57,440 nucleotides of DNA from Zygnema cylindricum (GCA_037447655.1 JBBHKE010001940.1:155825-213264); one strand, 5' to 3'; shown: positions 45,701-57,034, numbered from the stretch's first letter. Numbers and translations: made by a program. Notes: generated from the letters alone by a model not told the origin.

Positions 45701-48700
45701 CTCCCTTCCCACTCACTTGAACTCCAGGAGCCACGGCAACATGCTTCGGTCGAAATCGTTCATCAAATGTCGGTAACCGTTTTCCTTATGGAGAGCTGTA
45801 AAAAGAGAAACAAAAAAAATACAATGTATAATTAAAATAATATTGACGAATACAGATACCGAAAAAAAATATAAAAAGAATTGACAAAATCGTGACATTT
45901 TTCGGCAAATTTTAGCAGAAACTTCGGCAAATTCGAACAATGAATTCAGCGAATTTTAACAATTTCCAGCAAAGTTTCAAAATATAAACAGTATGAAAAA
46001 CAATATAAACAAAATAGAAACAAACTATAAAGCAAAACATAAACAAAACATAAACGAAATATAAACAAGATATAAACAAAATCAAGAGAAAAACTCAAAA
46101 CATAGAGACTTACAATAAAAGGAGTGGTACCGGACCATATAGTATCCGGGCGCAGGAATAGTACACCCATTTCTAAGCATCACTTGGTACCTGCAAAAAA
46201 GGTGGAGGGGGAGGCGGAGGGAGAGGGGGAGGGGTAGGGAGAGGGAAGAAAAAAAAAAACAACGCTGAGCTTTCAAATGCAACAAAAATAAAACAGGTTT
46301 TACGAAAAAATTACTTCCGCAGAACAACAGTTCACAACTTCTCTAAACAATAATAATAATAAAAAAGTAAAAATAAAATGAAAAAAAAAAAAAATCTAAA
46401 CAGCATTAGACATTCATAAACATATTCGTTTAGACTCATTTATTTAAGTTTTAAAGCCCTCATGAGAAACTAAAGAAAAACGGAATGGTTGTTTAAATTT
46501 ACAAATAACCAAGTAAAAAGTAGAAATATATTGCCAATCATAAAAAAACAAATAAATGCATATACAAAAACATATCTAAATTTACTTGAAAAATATTCCT
46601 AAAAAAATATTCACTGTCATTCACTAGGAAAAAAAAACCCAAAGAAATAATAATAATATAAATAAATACAATGAAAAATTTATGTCCAGATTCACTTACA
46701 TATATTCATCATGGCTCCAAGATATATGCACTTTGTCCAAACCGCAGCCAGGGGTGTAAACCCCATTTTCCGTATTGTATTTGGGGTCGTTAAAATCGGG
46801 GTTTTGCTCAAAATACTGCAAAAATAAAATAAAAAATAAAGCATTTTAAAAGAAGGAACCAACAGCTTTATACAAAACCTATAATTTTTATGTTTCAGTT
46901 TGAATTGCTTTGCTCTCCTTTTTTCCTTTTTCCTTTTGTCATTCCCTCAATCCCTCAATCCCCCTCCCCCCCCCCCCCCCCCGCCACTCACATTAGAATG
47001 AACAATTGAGCTGTCAAATTTGCAACCAACTGGGTATGTGTCCCCTGCAAAAAAATTCCAAAGTCACACCAAAAATAGAGTGGATATAAGTTACAAATCC
47101 AGAGGAGGCCAATTAGATAAAGAGATAAGAATCTCAAAGAAAAATATGGAGAGGATGTTAAGTTAAATCTGGAGACTAAGACAACCTTTTCATTAAAAGA
47201 ACTTCACACAAAAAAAAGTTCGGTTCAATTGAATGTCTTTAAAAAATCAAAATTTAAGACATTTAAGACATTTAAGACATATCCTTAAATATTTACTTCA
47301 AATTACCTTGGTATCGGACATTTCTGTTCTGTGAGCAATTTTACCGTAAAGTTACCACAAGAAAAACAAGAAAGGAAAGAAAAGGAGGAAAGGGGAGGAA
47401 GGGAGGGAGAGAAAGAGACCCACCGACAACGGCCCACTGAGGCTCTGATCCAAAAGATGGATGAAGAAGTATTTTGCCCAAATCTGTACCCAAATATCCA
47501 AAGTTAAGAAACCCATCCAAAAAAACATATTTAAAAATCATATTTTATGATGACTCCATATGTATCGATATGTATTTCGCCTAAAATATCATCAAAAACA
47601 AAATAAAAATAACAATAATAACAATCCATAAAACAATTCTCCAGGCTTTACTTCTGAGAACAAACAAGGACAAAAAGTCGCAACTTTTCTTCCAAATTCT
47701 CGACCGTTTCATTCGAAATTTTCACTACATTTCCTCACACATTTCCTTCCCTTTCCTTTAAACAATTAAAAAACAACTTTTCATGCTCACATTTTCACCA
47801 ACATCACCACCGACATCTAATAACAAAATTTTACCAAAAAAGGAAAATCCAGTTTTCCTCTTACCGTGAATAAAACCTATGAGGTGAAACCAATCCTCAT
47901 TGGGATGATCTTTTCGAATTGCTTCAGCGGTTTGTAACAAATGTTCGATTTGAGGCATATCGAGATCCGGATCCGATTCATCAATAGTTTCATTAAGAAG
48001 GAGAGCCGCGTCCCAAATACTCATATTAGCCTTATCCAATTTTAAGTGCTTCTCTTTCATACGATGGACCTGCAAAGGATATTGGCATATTAACAATACT
48101 GGCATATTAACAATATTGGCATATTAACAATATTGGCACATTAACAATATTGGCACATTAACAATATTGGCACATTAACAATATTGGCATATAAACGATA
48201 TTGGAATATTATATTTTGCACATTAACTTTATTGGCGTATTATACATTGGTATATAAACAATTTTCGCAGAATAATTTGTAAGGTCTTTCAATAGTAATT
48301 ATTACGTGCCTATTATTTAAAAACTGTATCAGATTTAAATGTATATTTCACTATCAATTCGAAGGCACGGCAAACCATAGTTCAAAAGTAGGCGTTTTTA
48401 TGGTAGGCCTTTGATCGGCGCCTTTATCGTAAGTTGTGTTATGGGCTTTTCATGTGATCTTCTTAGATCGCTACTTTGATCAGCGACCGTCCGATCGTCC
48501 GAATCTGACGGTGTAAATAAAAAATTTTGGTCCGAATGTTTTAATTGGTCCGAATAGGTCCGAATACAATATGGGTCTTAAGGTCATATTGTATGTTTTG
48601 CGTACAATAGGCATATTGTATGGGCCTACTTTCACCTACTTTTGAACTATGCTGCAAACCAAAAAAATATGCTAAATTTGCCCAGCTAGATGTATATGAC

Positions 48701-51700
48701 TGTCAATCTTTTGTTTAATTCTGATGTACTTCTATACAGTTTCATTACAATGCAAAGCAAAGAAGTGAATAGTTAAAAAAAAAAACACATTTACCTTTTC
48801 AACAATTAAAGCCATTATTAGAGTTGTTTCTTCATAATAATTTAACTTGCCAAAATCACACATATTCCTTTCATTCCGATAGATATGCTGCTGGTTTCAA
48901 TAGCTTAACCACATATTAAAATTTCCAATTTTCCATACTATAAGACACGTTCCACCAAATTAGAAATCCTCCATCGATAATACACACACAAGATTTAGTG
49001 AATGTCCTTTCAATGAATTCAAATCAACAAGTTCCTCAAAATCAACCAAAGTAAGTTACAGAATGGACAATGGCATAAACTCGGTGCATGAAACTACACC
49101 GTGTATCATTATTAGCATCTCTCTCTCTCTCTCTCTCTCCCCCTCTCTCTCCCTCTCCCCCTCTCTCTCTCCCTCTCCCCCTCCTCTCTCCCAATGTTTT
49201 TTCGCCACTTTAATCATCTTTTCTCTGTAAACACATCCTTACCTTTCCATCACAACCGTTAGATTAAGAATTCGGAAGTATGATGGGAGAGAAGATTGTT
49301 TAAAGTGTCAAAAATAAATAAAAAATGACGCTAATAACGATACAGTGTACCAAAGAAAAAAAAAAAGAAAGGGGCACTTACAAAATCATAGGTCTGATTG
49401 ATATGATTTGTGCGATAAAAATTCTCCACACCAAGCTGTCTTTCACTCTCTTCATTATATTCCCTGGTTACAAAACCAAACAAAAAAGTCTTGTGAAAAC
49501 AAAAGAAAAATGAAAGAGTGGAGAATATATATGGACTCACACATGTAAAAAACCCCAAAAATCACTAAAACACCCTAAAATCTGACTACATCACCCCTCT
49601 GTCCTCTCCCTCTCTCTCCTACCCTCTCCCTCTCAACCACCCTACCCTCACTCCGGAAAGTTATCTATTATAACATCTTCACCTGAAAGCATGTCCAAAA
49701 GCATTTGCCATGAATTTCCAAAAAAGATGCTCTCTCCCTCCACCTCTACCTTTCCCTCCACCCTCGTGTCCTCTTCCCCTCTCCCTCTCCCTCTCCCCTC
49801 TCCCTTTGTCTTTTCCAACATCCTCACCTGAATGCATGTCCGAAGGCATTCGCGACGGGCTTCAAAAATGACGCTTCCAGTTTTGCGGCCCCGAGGGAGC
49901 ATGTGGACAAAATGCGGTTTGCGAGAGCCGCCATTTCTTTAGGACTTCCGACCACATCTGAGAGGTAGAGGCTCTCTCCAGTTGACAACACTGGAGAAGA
50001 GGAAAACAAATCGGAAAGAAGTAAAAGATTAGGAAATTGGAAAACAAAATGTGGACATTGGGAAAAACATAGAAATTGGAAAAAAGGTGGACATTAAGAT
50101 GGGAATTGGAGAAAAGATGGAAATGGGAAAAAAGATGGAAATTAAAAGATGGAAAATGGAAAAAGGATTAAGCTCAACTGAATAGTAACAAACTGAAAAC
50201 AAGCACGGAGTAAAATAAAAATGGAAATTGGAAGGAAATCAAAAATTTAACTGAACAGTGGCAAAATAAAAACAAACAAAAGAAGGAAAACAGGTTTTAT
50301 AAGGAGGCTCGAGTAGACAACACACGAGAAAAAAAAACTGGAATAAGAATTGAAAAAAGTAAAGTAATTGGAAAAAGTTATTAATCTAACTGAATTGTAA
50401 CAAACTAAAAACAAACAAACAATGAAAATAGGTTTGTAAACAACACTGGAGAGAGGGGAAAAATAGAAAATTTGAAAAAAATCTATAAGATTAACTGAAT
50501 AGTAACAAACTGAAAATGAACAAACCAGTAGAAAACACCGGAGAAAGAAAAAAAATGATAATTGAAGGAAAAAAAGTGGACGTTCGAAAATAAATACAAG
50601 CTTAACTGAATAGTAACTAACTGAAAACAAACAAACCGACGAAAATAGGGTACACAAAAGAAGCTTGCTTGATTAAACAATGGCGAAGCTCAAAAACGGA
50701 AACATTGTAAGCTTTATCCATACATTGAAAACAAAAAAAATCCAAAACAGGCTTCCAAAGAAAAATAATAAAAAAATAAGCGCCATTAGTCATTACAAAC
50801 AAACAAATACAAAGACAAATGTGAAAACTAAAATCAGTAAAGAAAAGTTTCGATTATTTGTCCGTACCTGAGACTGTCTTCTCTTCCTGGAGATTCTCCG
50901 TCTTGCTAGCTGCATTTCCAATAGCAGTATCCACATTATTAATGGTGTAATCCTCTTTGTTATAGTTTATACTGCTTTCTTGGACACCTTATGATTTAGC
51001 TTTCATTTCATATCCAATCTAATTTACATAATCATGTTTTTTTCAGTTTTCTTATTTGACCTTGGAGACATTATGATTTAGCTTTTCTTTAGTTTAGAAT
51101 CTATTTAGTATTTACAGAGGAATTCTTTCACTTTTCTGATTCAGCGAACCACAAGAACCAGTCCGTACGGATTCACATATAAAGGGACTTGTAATGCACA
51201 CAAAAACAAAATGTAAAATGGAAGAAATCACAATAACTTATGTTTATTATCCGTACTGTTTTAACGTGCGATAGCAGTAAGACGTTTTGCGTACATACTG
51301 AATATGTTAGTGCGCACGAATGTATTTAAAGCACACGGAAAGCGTTAAGAGCAAACGGAATGCGTTTTGTCGCTTTGAGCTTAAGAATGCGTTTAGTGCG
51401 CACGGAATACGTATCCATGCGACTTTCAGTTTGAGTGAAGCTAACGGTTAGGTGGGAGAAAGGTACAGTACTGTACGTTTCACCTCACCTCTCTCGTGCG
51501 AACTTTATTTGTTTTTTAGAAGTTTGAAGGGTTCATTTAATGCGCTGCACTCTAAAACTTATGTCAGCGATAAATAAAATACGCACTGTACTTAATGTGG
51601 TCTACAAAAGTTCGAATTATCAGAACTGAATGCACCTCTACTAGAAACGCGTAAAAGGTTTTCAAGAAAAAGAAGAAAATGACATAAATTTCTATTTCGA

Positions 51701-52613
51701 AGACAAGAGATACCTCTCCCTTTCCCTCTCCCTCTCTCTCTCCTCTCCCGTTTCCACTTCCTCACCCTCTACCCATCCCTCTTACTCTCCCTCTCCATCA
51801 CCCTCTTTCTCTCACTCTCCCTCTCCCGCGCCCTTTCCTTCTCCTCTCCCTTTCCCTCTCCCTTTCCCTCTCCCTCTCTCTCTCCTTTCCCTTCTCCCTC
51901 TCCCTTCTCCCTCTCACTTCTCCCTCTCCCTTCCCCCTCTTCCTCTCCCTCTCCCTTCCCCCTCTTCCTCTCCCTTCTCCCTCTCCCTCTCCATCTCCAT
52001 CTCCCTCTCCCTCTCCCTAAAACGCAGAGAGTTGGCAGTAAAAACAACTTACAGTGTCTCAAACAAAAAAAAATAATAATAAAAAAAATTAAAAGTTCAT
52101 TTAGAGTTATTTCTAATTCAGGCGGTTTACTAAGTCATGTTGGTGAAAGGAAAAAAAAAAAAATAGCAGGTTTACATAAAAACAATACGATTGCAAAAAA
52201 AAAATACTTTTAAAGCTTAAATCATCAGCAGGAAAAAAAAAAACACTAATCGCTTGCAACTTACTTTATGAATGATTTTGCTCCACATTTCAACACCAAC
52301 AAGCAATTAATGCTTACCATAAGTAAAAACTGATTCCGATTCAGTTTCACATAGAACGTTAATAAGCAACTATCTATCACCAAGTGTAGAAACTGATTCC
52401 GTTTCAATTTTACATAGAACATCAACAATCCTTTATTCATTACTAATTGTAGAAACTGATTCTATTACATTTTCACAGTATCATTATTATTTATTAAATT
52501 AGTTGTTATTATAAGTTAAAAATTCAACAAGCATTTATTTTTATTTATTTTTCCTTACCATGTGTAGAACCAGTTTCATTTTCACGTAGAACGTGCAAAT
52601 CCGCCCCAGGCAT
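42750..52613 (-). CDS. MIOX: Myo-inositol oxygenase (MIOX)
   Basis: Oxidises myo-inositol to D-glucuronate, feeding UDP-glucuronate for wall sugars. Minus-strand exons: 52613-52559, 50954-50868, 49990-49828, 49463-49382, 48069-47865, 47483-47424, 47044-46992, 46815-46700, 46190-46114, 45795-45717, 43365-43284, 42776-42750. Exons 9-10 also exist as a second copy (44529-44453, 44134-44056). All phases agree and junctions are GT-AG. With one exon 9-10 set the product is 361 residues, ending YFPEKLRW as in other MIOX. The six iron ligands known from animal MIOX map to H172, H197, D198, H270, H296 and D329. About 50 residues of the N-terminus exceed the usual plant length and are poorly conserved. 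Start codon chosen at MPGADLHV because it splices in frame. Confidence 0.93.
43427..43741 (-). repeat. Four echoes of MIOX exon 11 acceptor end
   Basis: Diverged copies of 43343-43372 (acceptor and first ~20 exon bases) at about 43427-43462, 43531-43567, 43621-43656 and, weakly, 43715-43741. Each has a plus-strand GCTTTTGCNGTACAAAT-like core and the spacing is about 90-100 bp. The acceptor AG is lost in copies 1 and 3 (CAA, CAT) but kept in copy 2. All lie in the upstream intron. Confidence 0.85.
43912..44012 (-). repeat. Two echoes of MIOX exon 10 donor end
   Basis: 43912-43940 and 43973-44012 repeat the CACTTGAACTCCAGGAGCC junction of exon 10 and its donor. Each is followed by CTCCCT repeats, and the second is almost perfect. 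They lie on the intron side of the true donor at 44056. Confidence 0.88.
44015..44609 (-). repeat. Direct duplication of MIOX exons 9-10, downstream copy
   Basis: Identical to 45676-46271 apart from one base in a poly-A run, as far as can be read. It contains exon 9 (77 nt), the whole intron between, exon 10 (79 nt) and both outer splice sites. The two exons total 156 nt, so use of both copies would keep the frame. Confidence 0.95.
45425..45712. repeat. CT-rich tract at the duplication edge
   Basis: Nearly pure pyrimidine on the plus strand (CTCCCT, CTCTCT, CCCTTTTT units). The sense strand of MIOX is therefore a long purine run here. Confidence 0.9.
45676..46271 (-). repeat. Direct duplication of MIOX exons 9-10, upstream copy
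   Basis: First copy met by the transcript. Its left edge lies in CTCCCT repeats shared by both copies, which suggests recombination between simple repeats as the cause. Confidence 0.95.
46963..46982. repeat. Poly-C run in a MIOX intron
   Basis: An almost uninterrupted run of C on the plus strand, just after exon 7 in the sense direction. Its length is likely to be unreliable in sequencing. Confidence 0.9.
48075..48240. repeat. ~18-bp minisatellite beside MIOX exon 5
   Basis: About eight to ten units of ATTGGCATATTAACAAT with CAC/CAT variants, beginning within a few bases of the exon 5 acceptor. Confidence 0.9.
48376..48651. mobile_element. hAT-type MITE in MIOX intron 4
   Basis: Inverted ends CATAGTTCAAAAGTAGG (48376-48392 and, with small changes, 48635-48651). 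Flanking 8-mers CGGCAAAC and CTGCAAAC match at 7 of 8. It is 276 bp with no coding capacity. Its ends resemble those of the two hAT MITEs at 31-32 kb (CATAGTTGTTCAAA). Confidence 0.85.
49120..49192. repeat. CT microsatellite
   Basis: CT and CTCCC units in MIOX intron 4. Confidence 0.9.
49672..49730 (-). repeat. Echo of MIOX exon 3 donor end
   Basis: A diverged copy of 49819-49877. Translated it keeps ANAFGHAF followed by a GTGAAG donor, against NAFGHAFR and GTGAGG in the true exon. It lies 150 bp away on the intron side. Confidence 0.85.
50165..50660 (-). repeat. Tandem array echoing MIOX exon 3 acceptor end
   Basis: Copies of the acceptor edge (plus-strand GACAACACTGGAGAAGAGG at 49983) recur at about 50314, 50439 and 50530. 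They alternate with an AACTGAATAGTAACAAACTGA unit at about 50176, 50249, 50389, 50494 and 50606. The period is about 100 bp. All lie in intron 2, upstream of the true acceptor. Confidence 0.75.
51712..52018. repeat. CTCCCT-rich tract in MIOX intron 1
   Basis: About 300 bp of pyrimidine hexamer repeats. The MIOX sense strand reads GGGAGA repeats with closely spaced G triplets, so it could form G-quadruplexes in DNA or nascent RNA. Confidence 0.9.
52312..52485 (-). repeat. Three echoes of MIOX exon 1 donor end
   Basis: Diverged copies of 52553-52600 at about 52312-52370, 52376-52430 and 52440-52485. They share plus-strand ACCATGTGTAGAAAC-like, then TTTCA(C/A)-TAGAAC blocks. Spacing is about 64 bp. 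The copy farthest from the exon keeps a good donor (GGTAAGCA), while the others are weak. All lie in intron 1. Confidence 0.8.
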
Positions 52614-53192
52614 GATGTCTCGTATTAAAAAAAAGTAACTCTTAACCTGAAACGCAAAAAAAACGCACTAAAAGTGTAAGAATAAACAAAAGAAAAAGAA
52701 GGAAAAAAGCCAAAAAATAGATAATAACCAAAATTCAGGAGAAAAAAAAGAAAAAGGGAGAAAAATAGAAGAAGAAAGAAACTAGAAATTCGAGAAAATT
52801 GAAAAAAATAAAAAAATAGAACGTCAAGAATAAATAAAAGAAAACCAAAATTACTCAAAGTGATCAAGAATAGCTTTTTTATTACGCCTTGTTTTGAAGA
52901 AATTCAAATTGCAGTAAAAAACAAGCTCAAAGTAAAACTAGCGAAACAATACAAAAACAAAAAAAAAGTGTTTGACAAGCAAGGAAAATTTCAGTTCTCT
53001 CCCCCTCTCCCTCTCCCTCTCCCCCTCCCGCTTCCTCTACCGCTCTCCCTCCTGCGCACTCTCCCTCTCCCTCTCCCTCCCCCATCTTCCCTTATCCTCA
53101 CCCTCTCTCTCCTCCCTCCTATTTCACCGGAATGCATACATATTTAAAATTAACAAGTAAAAATTTCTCCCTCTCCCTCTCCCTCTCCCTCT

Positions 53193-53235
<43 letters not shown>

Positions 53236-55976
53236 CCCGGAACCAAGTTTACCTGAGTGAGTTGAAATTGTGATAATTCGCACAACCAAAAACAAATAAA
53301 TAAAAAATAATTAAATAAAATAGAAGTCCTATAATAATTTTTTAAAAATGAGGAATTTCTTCAGCAGGTACTGAAACACTGAATAAATAAATAAAATGAC
53401 TGGACCAGAATACCAGAAATTTTGACTGAATAAAAAGGAAATTAAAATGAATTTAAGTAAACAATTTGTTTCTAATATTTCGGCTTCCCTTTTTCCGGAA
53501 CTCAGAAAAGATGCAGAAATATATGCCTCTTTGGAATATCTTGGAAGCTCTAAAACTCAACGGAAATAAGACAAGGAACCACTGTTCCAAATAATCTGCC
53601 TAACTACTGCTGAAAAGTACTTATTCTAAATTATGGATGGAAGAGGATTGGCTGGTCCTAGGAGCAGAACTGGAAGAGAATGGGGAGGAAATCGACGGTG
53701 AAGATTTTCCGCTCATTTGTTTGGTACTTCTAAGGGAGGGGGAGGGAGAGGGAGCGCGACAAAGGAGGAAAAACGAGATGAGGAAATGCTTGGCAGAAAG
53801 ATATTGCAAAAAATATTAGAATCGGTACAGCAAGTGGCAGGTACAGTGTAAATATTTCATGGCAGGTACTGATTTTGTTTTCGTAAAGTAAATGCAATGA
53901 ATTTGTTGTAACTGCGACGTACGAGCAGCAGCGGTGTATTGGCCGCGTATGATTAGCCGTCATGTAGAAGTTGAAAAAGCTAAAACTTAACGGCCGGAAT
54001 GAAGACATTTAGCCGCTGCCACGTTAGTGTTTTCACTTGCACTTTTTTGACGCGGCCGGTGAAAATTTTCTGGTGACCGGACTAGACTTCCACCGGTTCA
54101 GCACTTCCAGTCGAACAACCGATAACGAGCAGAAAACGGCGGCGGCGGTTTAAAAATCAGCAGATGATCCGATTGCCACGTGGGGACTCGGATGAGCTCT
54201 CTAGCGCCACATCAGATCCTGCCTGTCAGCTCGTGGAATTTATCAAATTTTCCACTATACACGTGGCAGACTGTTTCGAAAAGTTACCAATCTTGATTCT
54301 CTTGATGATTGACGACCCATCGATTCTGCCGAGGACAGCATGGACAGTTTCAATCGGCTCCAGCATTTATGGCGTCACATTCAGCCGTTCGATGACTTTT
54401 ATCTCTTTATCCGCTTCACCTGAATCTGTTAATAGAGTTGAATAAGCGGCTTTAGATGCTAATTTTATTTAATCTTTTACTAGATACGATATACGAAACA
54501 TAATTTATTGTTGATAAAAGTTTTCTAAATCCTTAATGATGGCCAGTAGACGGATCGAATCCACTGACGTGCCTTGGTCTTTGTGAACAAAGCTGCCAGA
54601 AAAAGCCAAAAGTGCGGCGAAAAGAAAGATTTGGGAATCAGCCGACACGATCCTCTTGAGCTTGCTGAACACGTGGCGATTTATCTTCTGTGAAGTGCCT
54701 GTTTCGAACACTCGTAGGGACACCTTTGGAATCTCCTTTTAGAAACTTCTCCACGAGACAACTGTCTTACTATTTTGGGATCCCCAGAATCGGAATATTC
54801 CCCAAAGCTTGAATCGACAAAAACAAGGTAACGCAAGTAAAAAACGACAAAAAATCGACATGACCTCTATCGTCGATACGTCACAACTCACAACAAGCCA
54901 AAAGGCAAAAAAGACAGAAGTCTAGGACAGGAACCTCGAGAACCGTACAGTTAAGATTGCATCAGTATGAGCGTTCATATTTAAAAACTGGCCACTTTAG
55001 AAAATTAAGTGAAGAAGTGCTGCGTACACTCTATCCGAATTTCATTTGAAGACCGCCAATTAGAAAGGATCGTACGGCGGGTTGCTATCAAAAGTTCAAA
55101 ACAGATAACTTTTTGTTACGCAGTTAAAACCCTAAAAGACTTTTCTTTTCTTTTTGCAATAAAGACTTTTCTAGTTCATCCTTAAAAAAAAAGACTACAA
55201 CCCTGAGGAATTCCAAGAATCCCAGAGAGCTCTCAGTGAGTAGATTTTCGGATTTTACATTCTCTTTGTACGGATTTCACATTCTTTGAACGGATTTCAC
55301 ATTCTCTTTGTACGGATTTTAGATTCCCTCTCCCATTGCCCAAATCTGTATTCAAAAATTCGGCAAAAGTGTGCATCAAAAACATCACCCCGGTCACGAT
55401 CCGCACCATGCTTTTTTTTTTTTTGTCTTAACCGCCACCATTATTAGAAAATGTGATTTTCCACAGAGAAGCTCAAACATTTGAAAATCAACATTAAATT
55501 TTGAACCAAAAATCAGTTTACTATCCACCTTTCCATATGAGACAAATATAGTGTAGCAATAATTGATCTTAATACATTTCAGAGTTTGTAAATAACACAT
55601 ACATGACAACCACGTACTTCTTTACAAACATCCATATTGTACGGATATTTTTTTAATAAGTACAAAATAAGTACAAAAGTACATTACCGATCCTGGATTT
55701 AACCGTCAAAAATGAGACAATCGATTTCACTTATTTCCTTAACTTTTCCAATCCTCCATTCCTGGCAAAAACTCTATACAATCTCTAACTAAAATTTTTA
55801 CTAAATAAAATCCTTTTTATTACTAAAAACTATCGTCAAAATCATTTCAAAAAAACCTATTCCACAAAAAAATAAAAAAATCGATCGTTGTCAAACCTAA
55901 CATTCTACTCTTTCCACAAGGAGAGCCCAAACGCACCAAAAAAAAAAACAAACCAAAAAAAAAACTAAGTCATATT
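52614..55976. promoter_or_regulatory. MIOX upstream region; no other gene seen
   Basis: It holds the MIOX promoter and the 3' flank of the RNC1-like gene. A CTCCCT/CACCCT block lies at 52998-53236 and a G-box (GCCACGTGGG) at 54176-54185. Open frames at 53637-53819, 54164-54445 and 54505-54723 have no recognised domain. Confidence 0.4.
53167..53238 (-). repeat. Hexamer array, (GGGTGA)n on the MIOX sense strand
   Basis: On the plus strand CCCTCT units pass into about seven perfect CCCTCA units and end CCCC. On the minus strand this is a regular series of G triplets with three-base loops, a textbook G-quadruplex layout about 0.55 kb upstream of the MIOX ATG. Confidence 0.85.
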
Positions 55977-57034
55977 TTATCGATCTTGCAAGGTTAAAGC
56001 CCCTTTAGCCGCCAAATCCCAAACTCCAAACATTAATCTCCTTACTTCCGATTTTCCATAAACCAAATATCCGACGGCGTGAAGGGCTTGAAACACCGAA
56101 GCATTCGCTAAAACTCTCATTCGTCGATTTTTTTCAAAAGCTTCGATATAGTCGGGATTTTTTAAAATATGATTGTCTAATCTTTTTTCTTTCAAATATC
56201 GTCCACAAACTGAATTCCGTAATAAACTTCCGTGTTTTTCTTCAAGCCATAGTATTGGTCCATCCAAATATTCCAATAAAAGTCTTTCCGCGAGAACTAG
56301 ATCCTGCGAAAACAAAGAAAAAAAACGAGTTTTAAAAAAAAAAAAGGGGAAAGGAAGAAACGAAGAAAGAAAATGAGCTTAAAAAAAAAAAAAAAAGAAA
56401 GAAAGGAACAAGAAAAAAAAAACAAAAAAAATTAAAAAAAAAAAATCAAAAGAAAAAAAAGTAAAAAAAAAAAAAAAAAATTTTAAAAAAAAAAAGGGGA
56501 AAGGAAGAAACGAAGAAAGAAAATGAGCTTAAAAGACAAAGAAAAAGAAAGAAAGGGACCAGAAAAAAAAAACAAAACGAGTTTAAACGAAAAAATCAAA
56601 AGGAAAGAGAGTAAAAAAAAAAAGCATAGTCGTGTAATATAATAAAAACAAACGGAAAGCCAATAAGAAAAAGTAGCATTAGTATATGCAAAGATATTCA
56701 TTACAATGTCGTATTTTTTTTTATTTTCTTTTTTTTTTTTTTCTGTTCAAACTTGGTAAACATGAAACTCCAACCTTGTTCATATTAAAAAAAATGCAAA
56801 AAAGAAGACAAAACAAAAAAAGATACGGGATAGTTCAAAATTGAGTATTACCATAAAACAAACCATGGGGTAGAAAACCGCATAAACATTATTTATTTTC
56901 TTTCTTTTTTCAACTCTTTTTTCAAAAAAATCTGCTTATTTTCTTACCTGAATTTTAGACCCCAAATATTCCAATCTCTCGTTACAAAACCGAGGATGTT
57001 CCGATTTATACAAAGAGGAGTGCATAAAGCAAAG
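55977..57034 (-). CDS. RNC1-like RNase III-domain protein, C-terminal exons (partial)
   Basis: Two exons: 57034-56948 and 56303-55977 (stop TAA). They encode CFMHSSLYKSEHPRFCNERLEYLGSKIQ, then DLVLAERLLLEYLDGP...YGKSEVRRLMFGVWDL. NERLEYLG is the RNase III signature, but the aspartate that follows it in active enzymes is serine here, as in plant RNC1. RNC1 is a chloroplast protein that has lost cleavage activity and helps splice group II introns (known for maize RNC1). The start of the gene lies right of the window, so the transit peptide and first RNase III domain cannot be checked. Which RNase III-like family member it is rests on recalled family features. Confidence 0.7.
56341..56610. repeat. 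A-rich ~150-bp tandem repeat in the RNC1-like intron
   Basis: GGGGAAAGGAAGAAACGAAG, followed by AAAGAAAATGAGCTTAAAA, occurs at 56345 and again at 56497, with poly-A-rich sequence between. Confidence 0.8.

Noticed and set aside
45368-45835. Long Ser/Leu/Pro-rich open frames over CT-rich DNA (also 36375-36776, 51769-52062 and 52860-53160)
   Set aside because: They are products of low-complexity pyrimidine repeats and overlap MIOX or O-fucosyltransferase introns on the other strand.
48075-48240. CRISPR-like regular repeat
   Set aside because: Units are contiguous ~18-bp minisatellite copies without unique spacers, in a eukaryotic intron.
48794-48850. Possible extra MIOX exon ending IVEK before a GT donor
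   Set aside because: MIOX exons 4 and 5 join directly in phase and match family length at TYDF/VHRMKEK; adding this piece would insert residues not found in the family.
53193-53238. CCCTCA array as an interstitial telomere repeat
   Set aside because: The unit is CCCTCA, not the plant telomere unit CCCTAAA; treated as a simple hexamer repeat.
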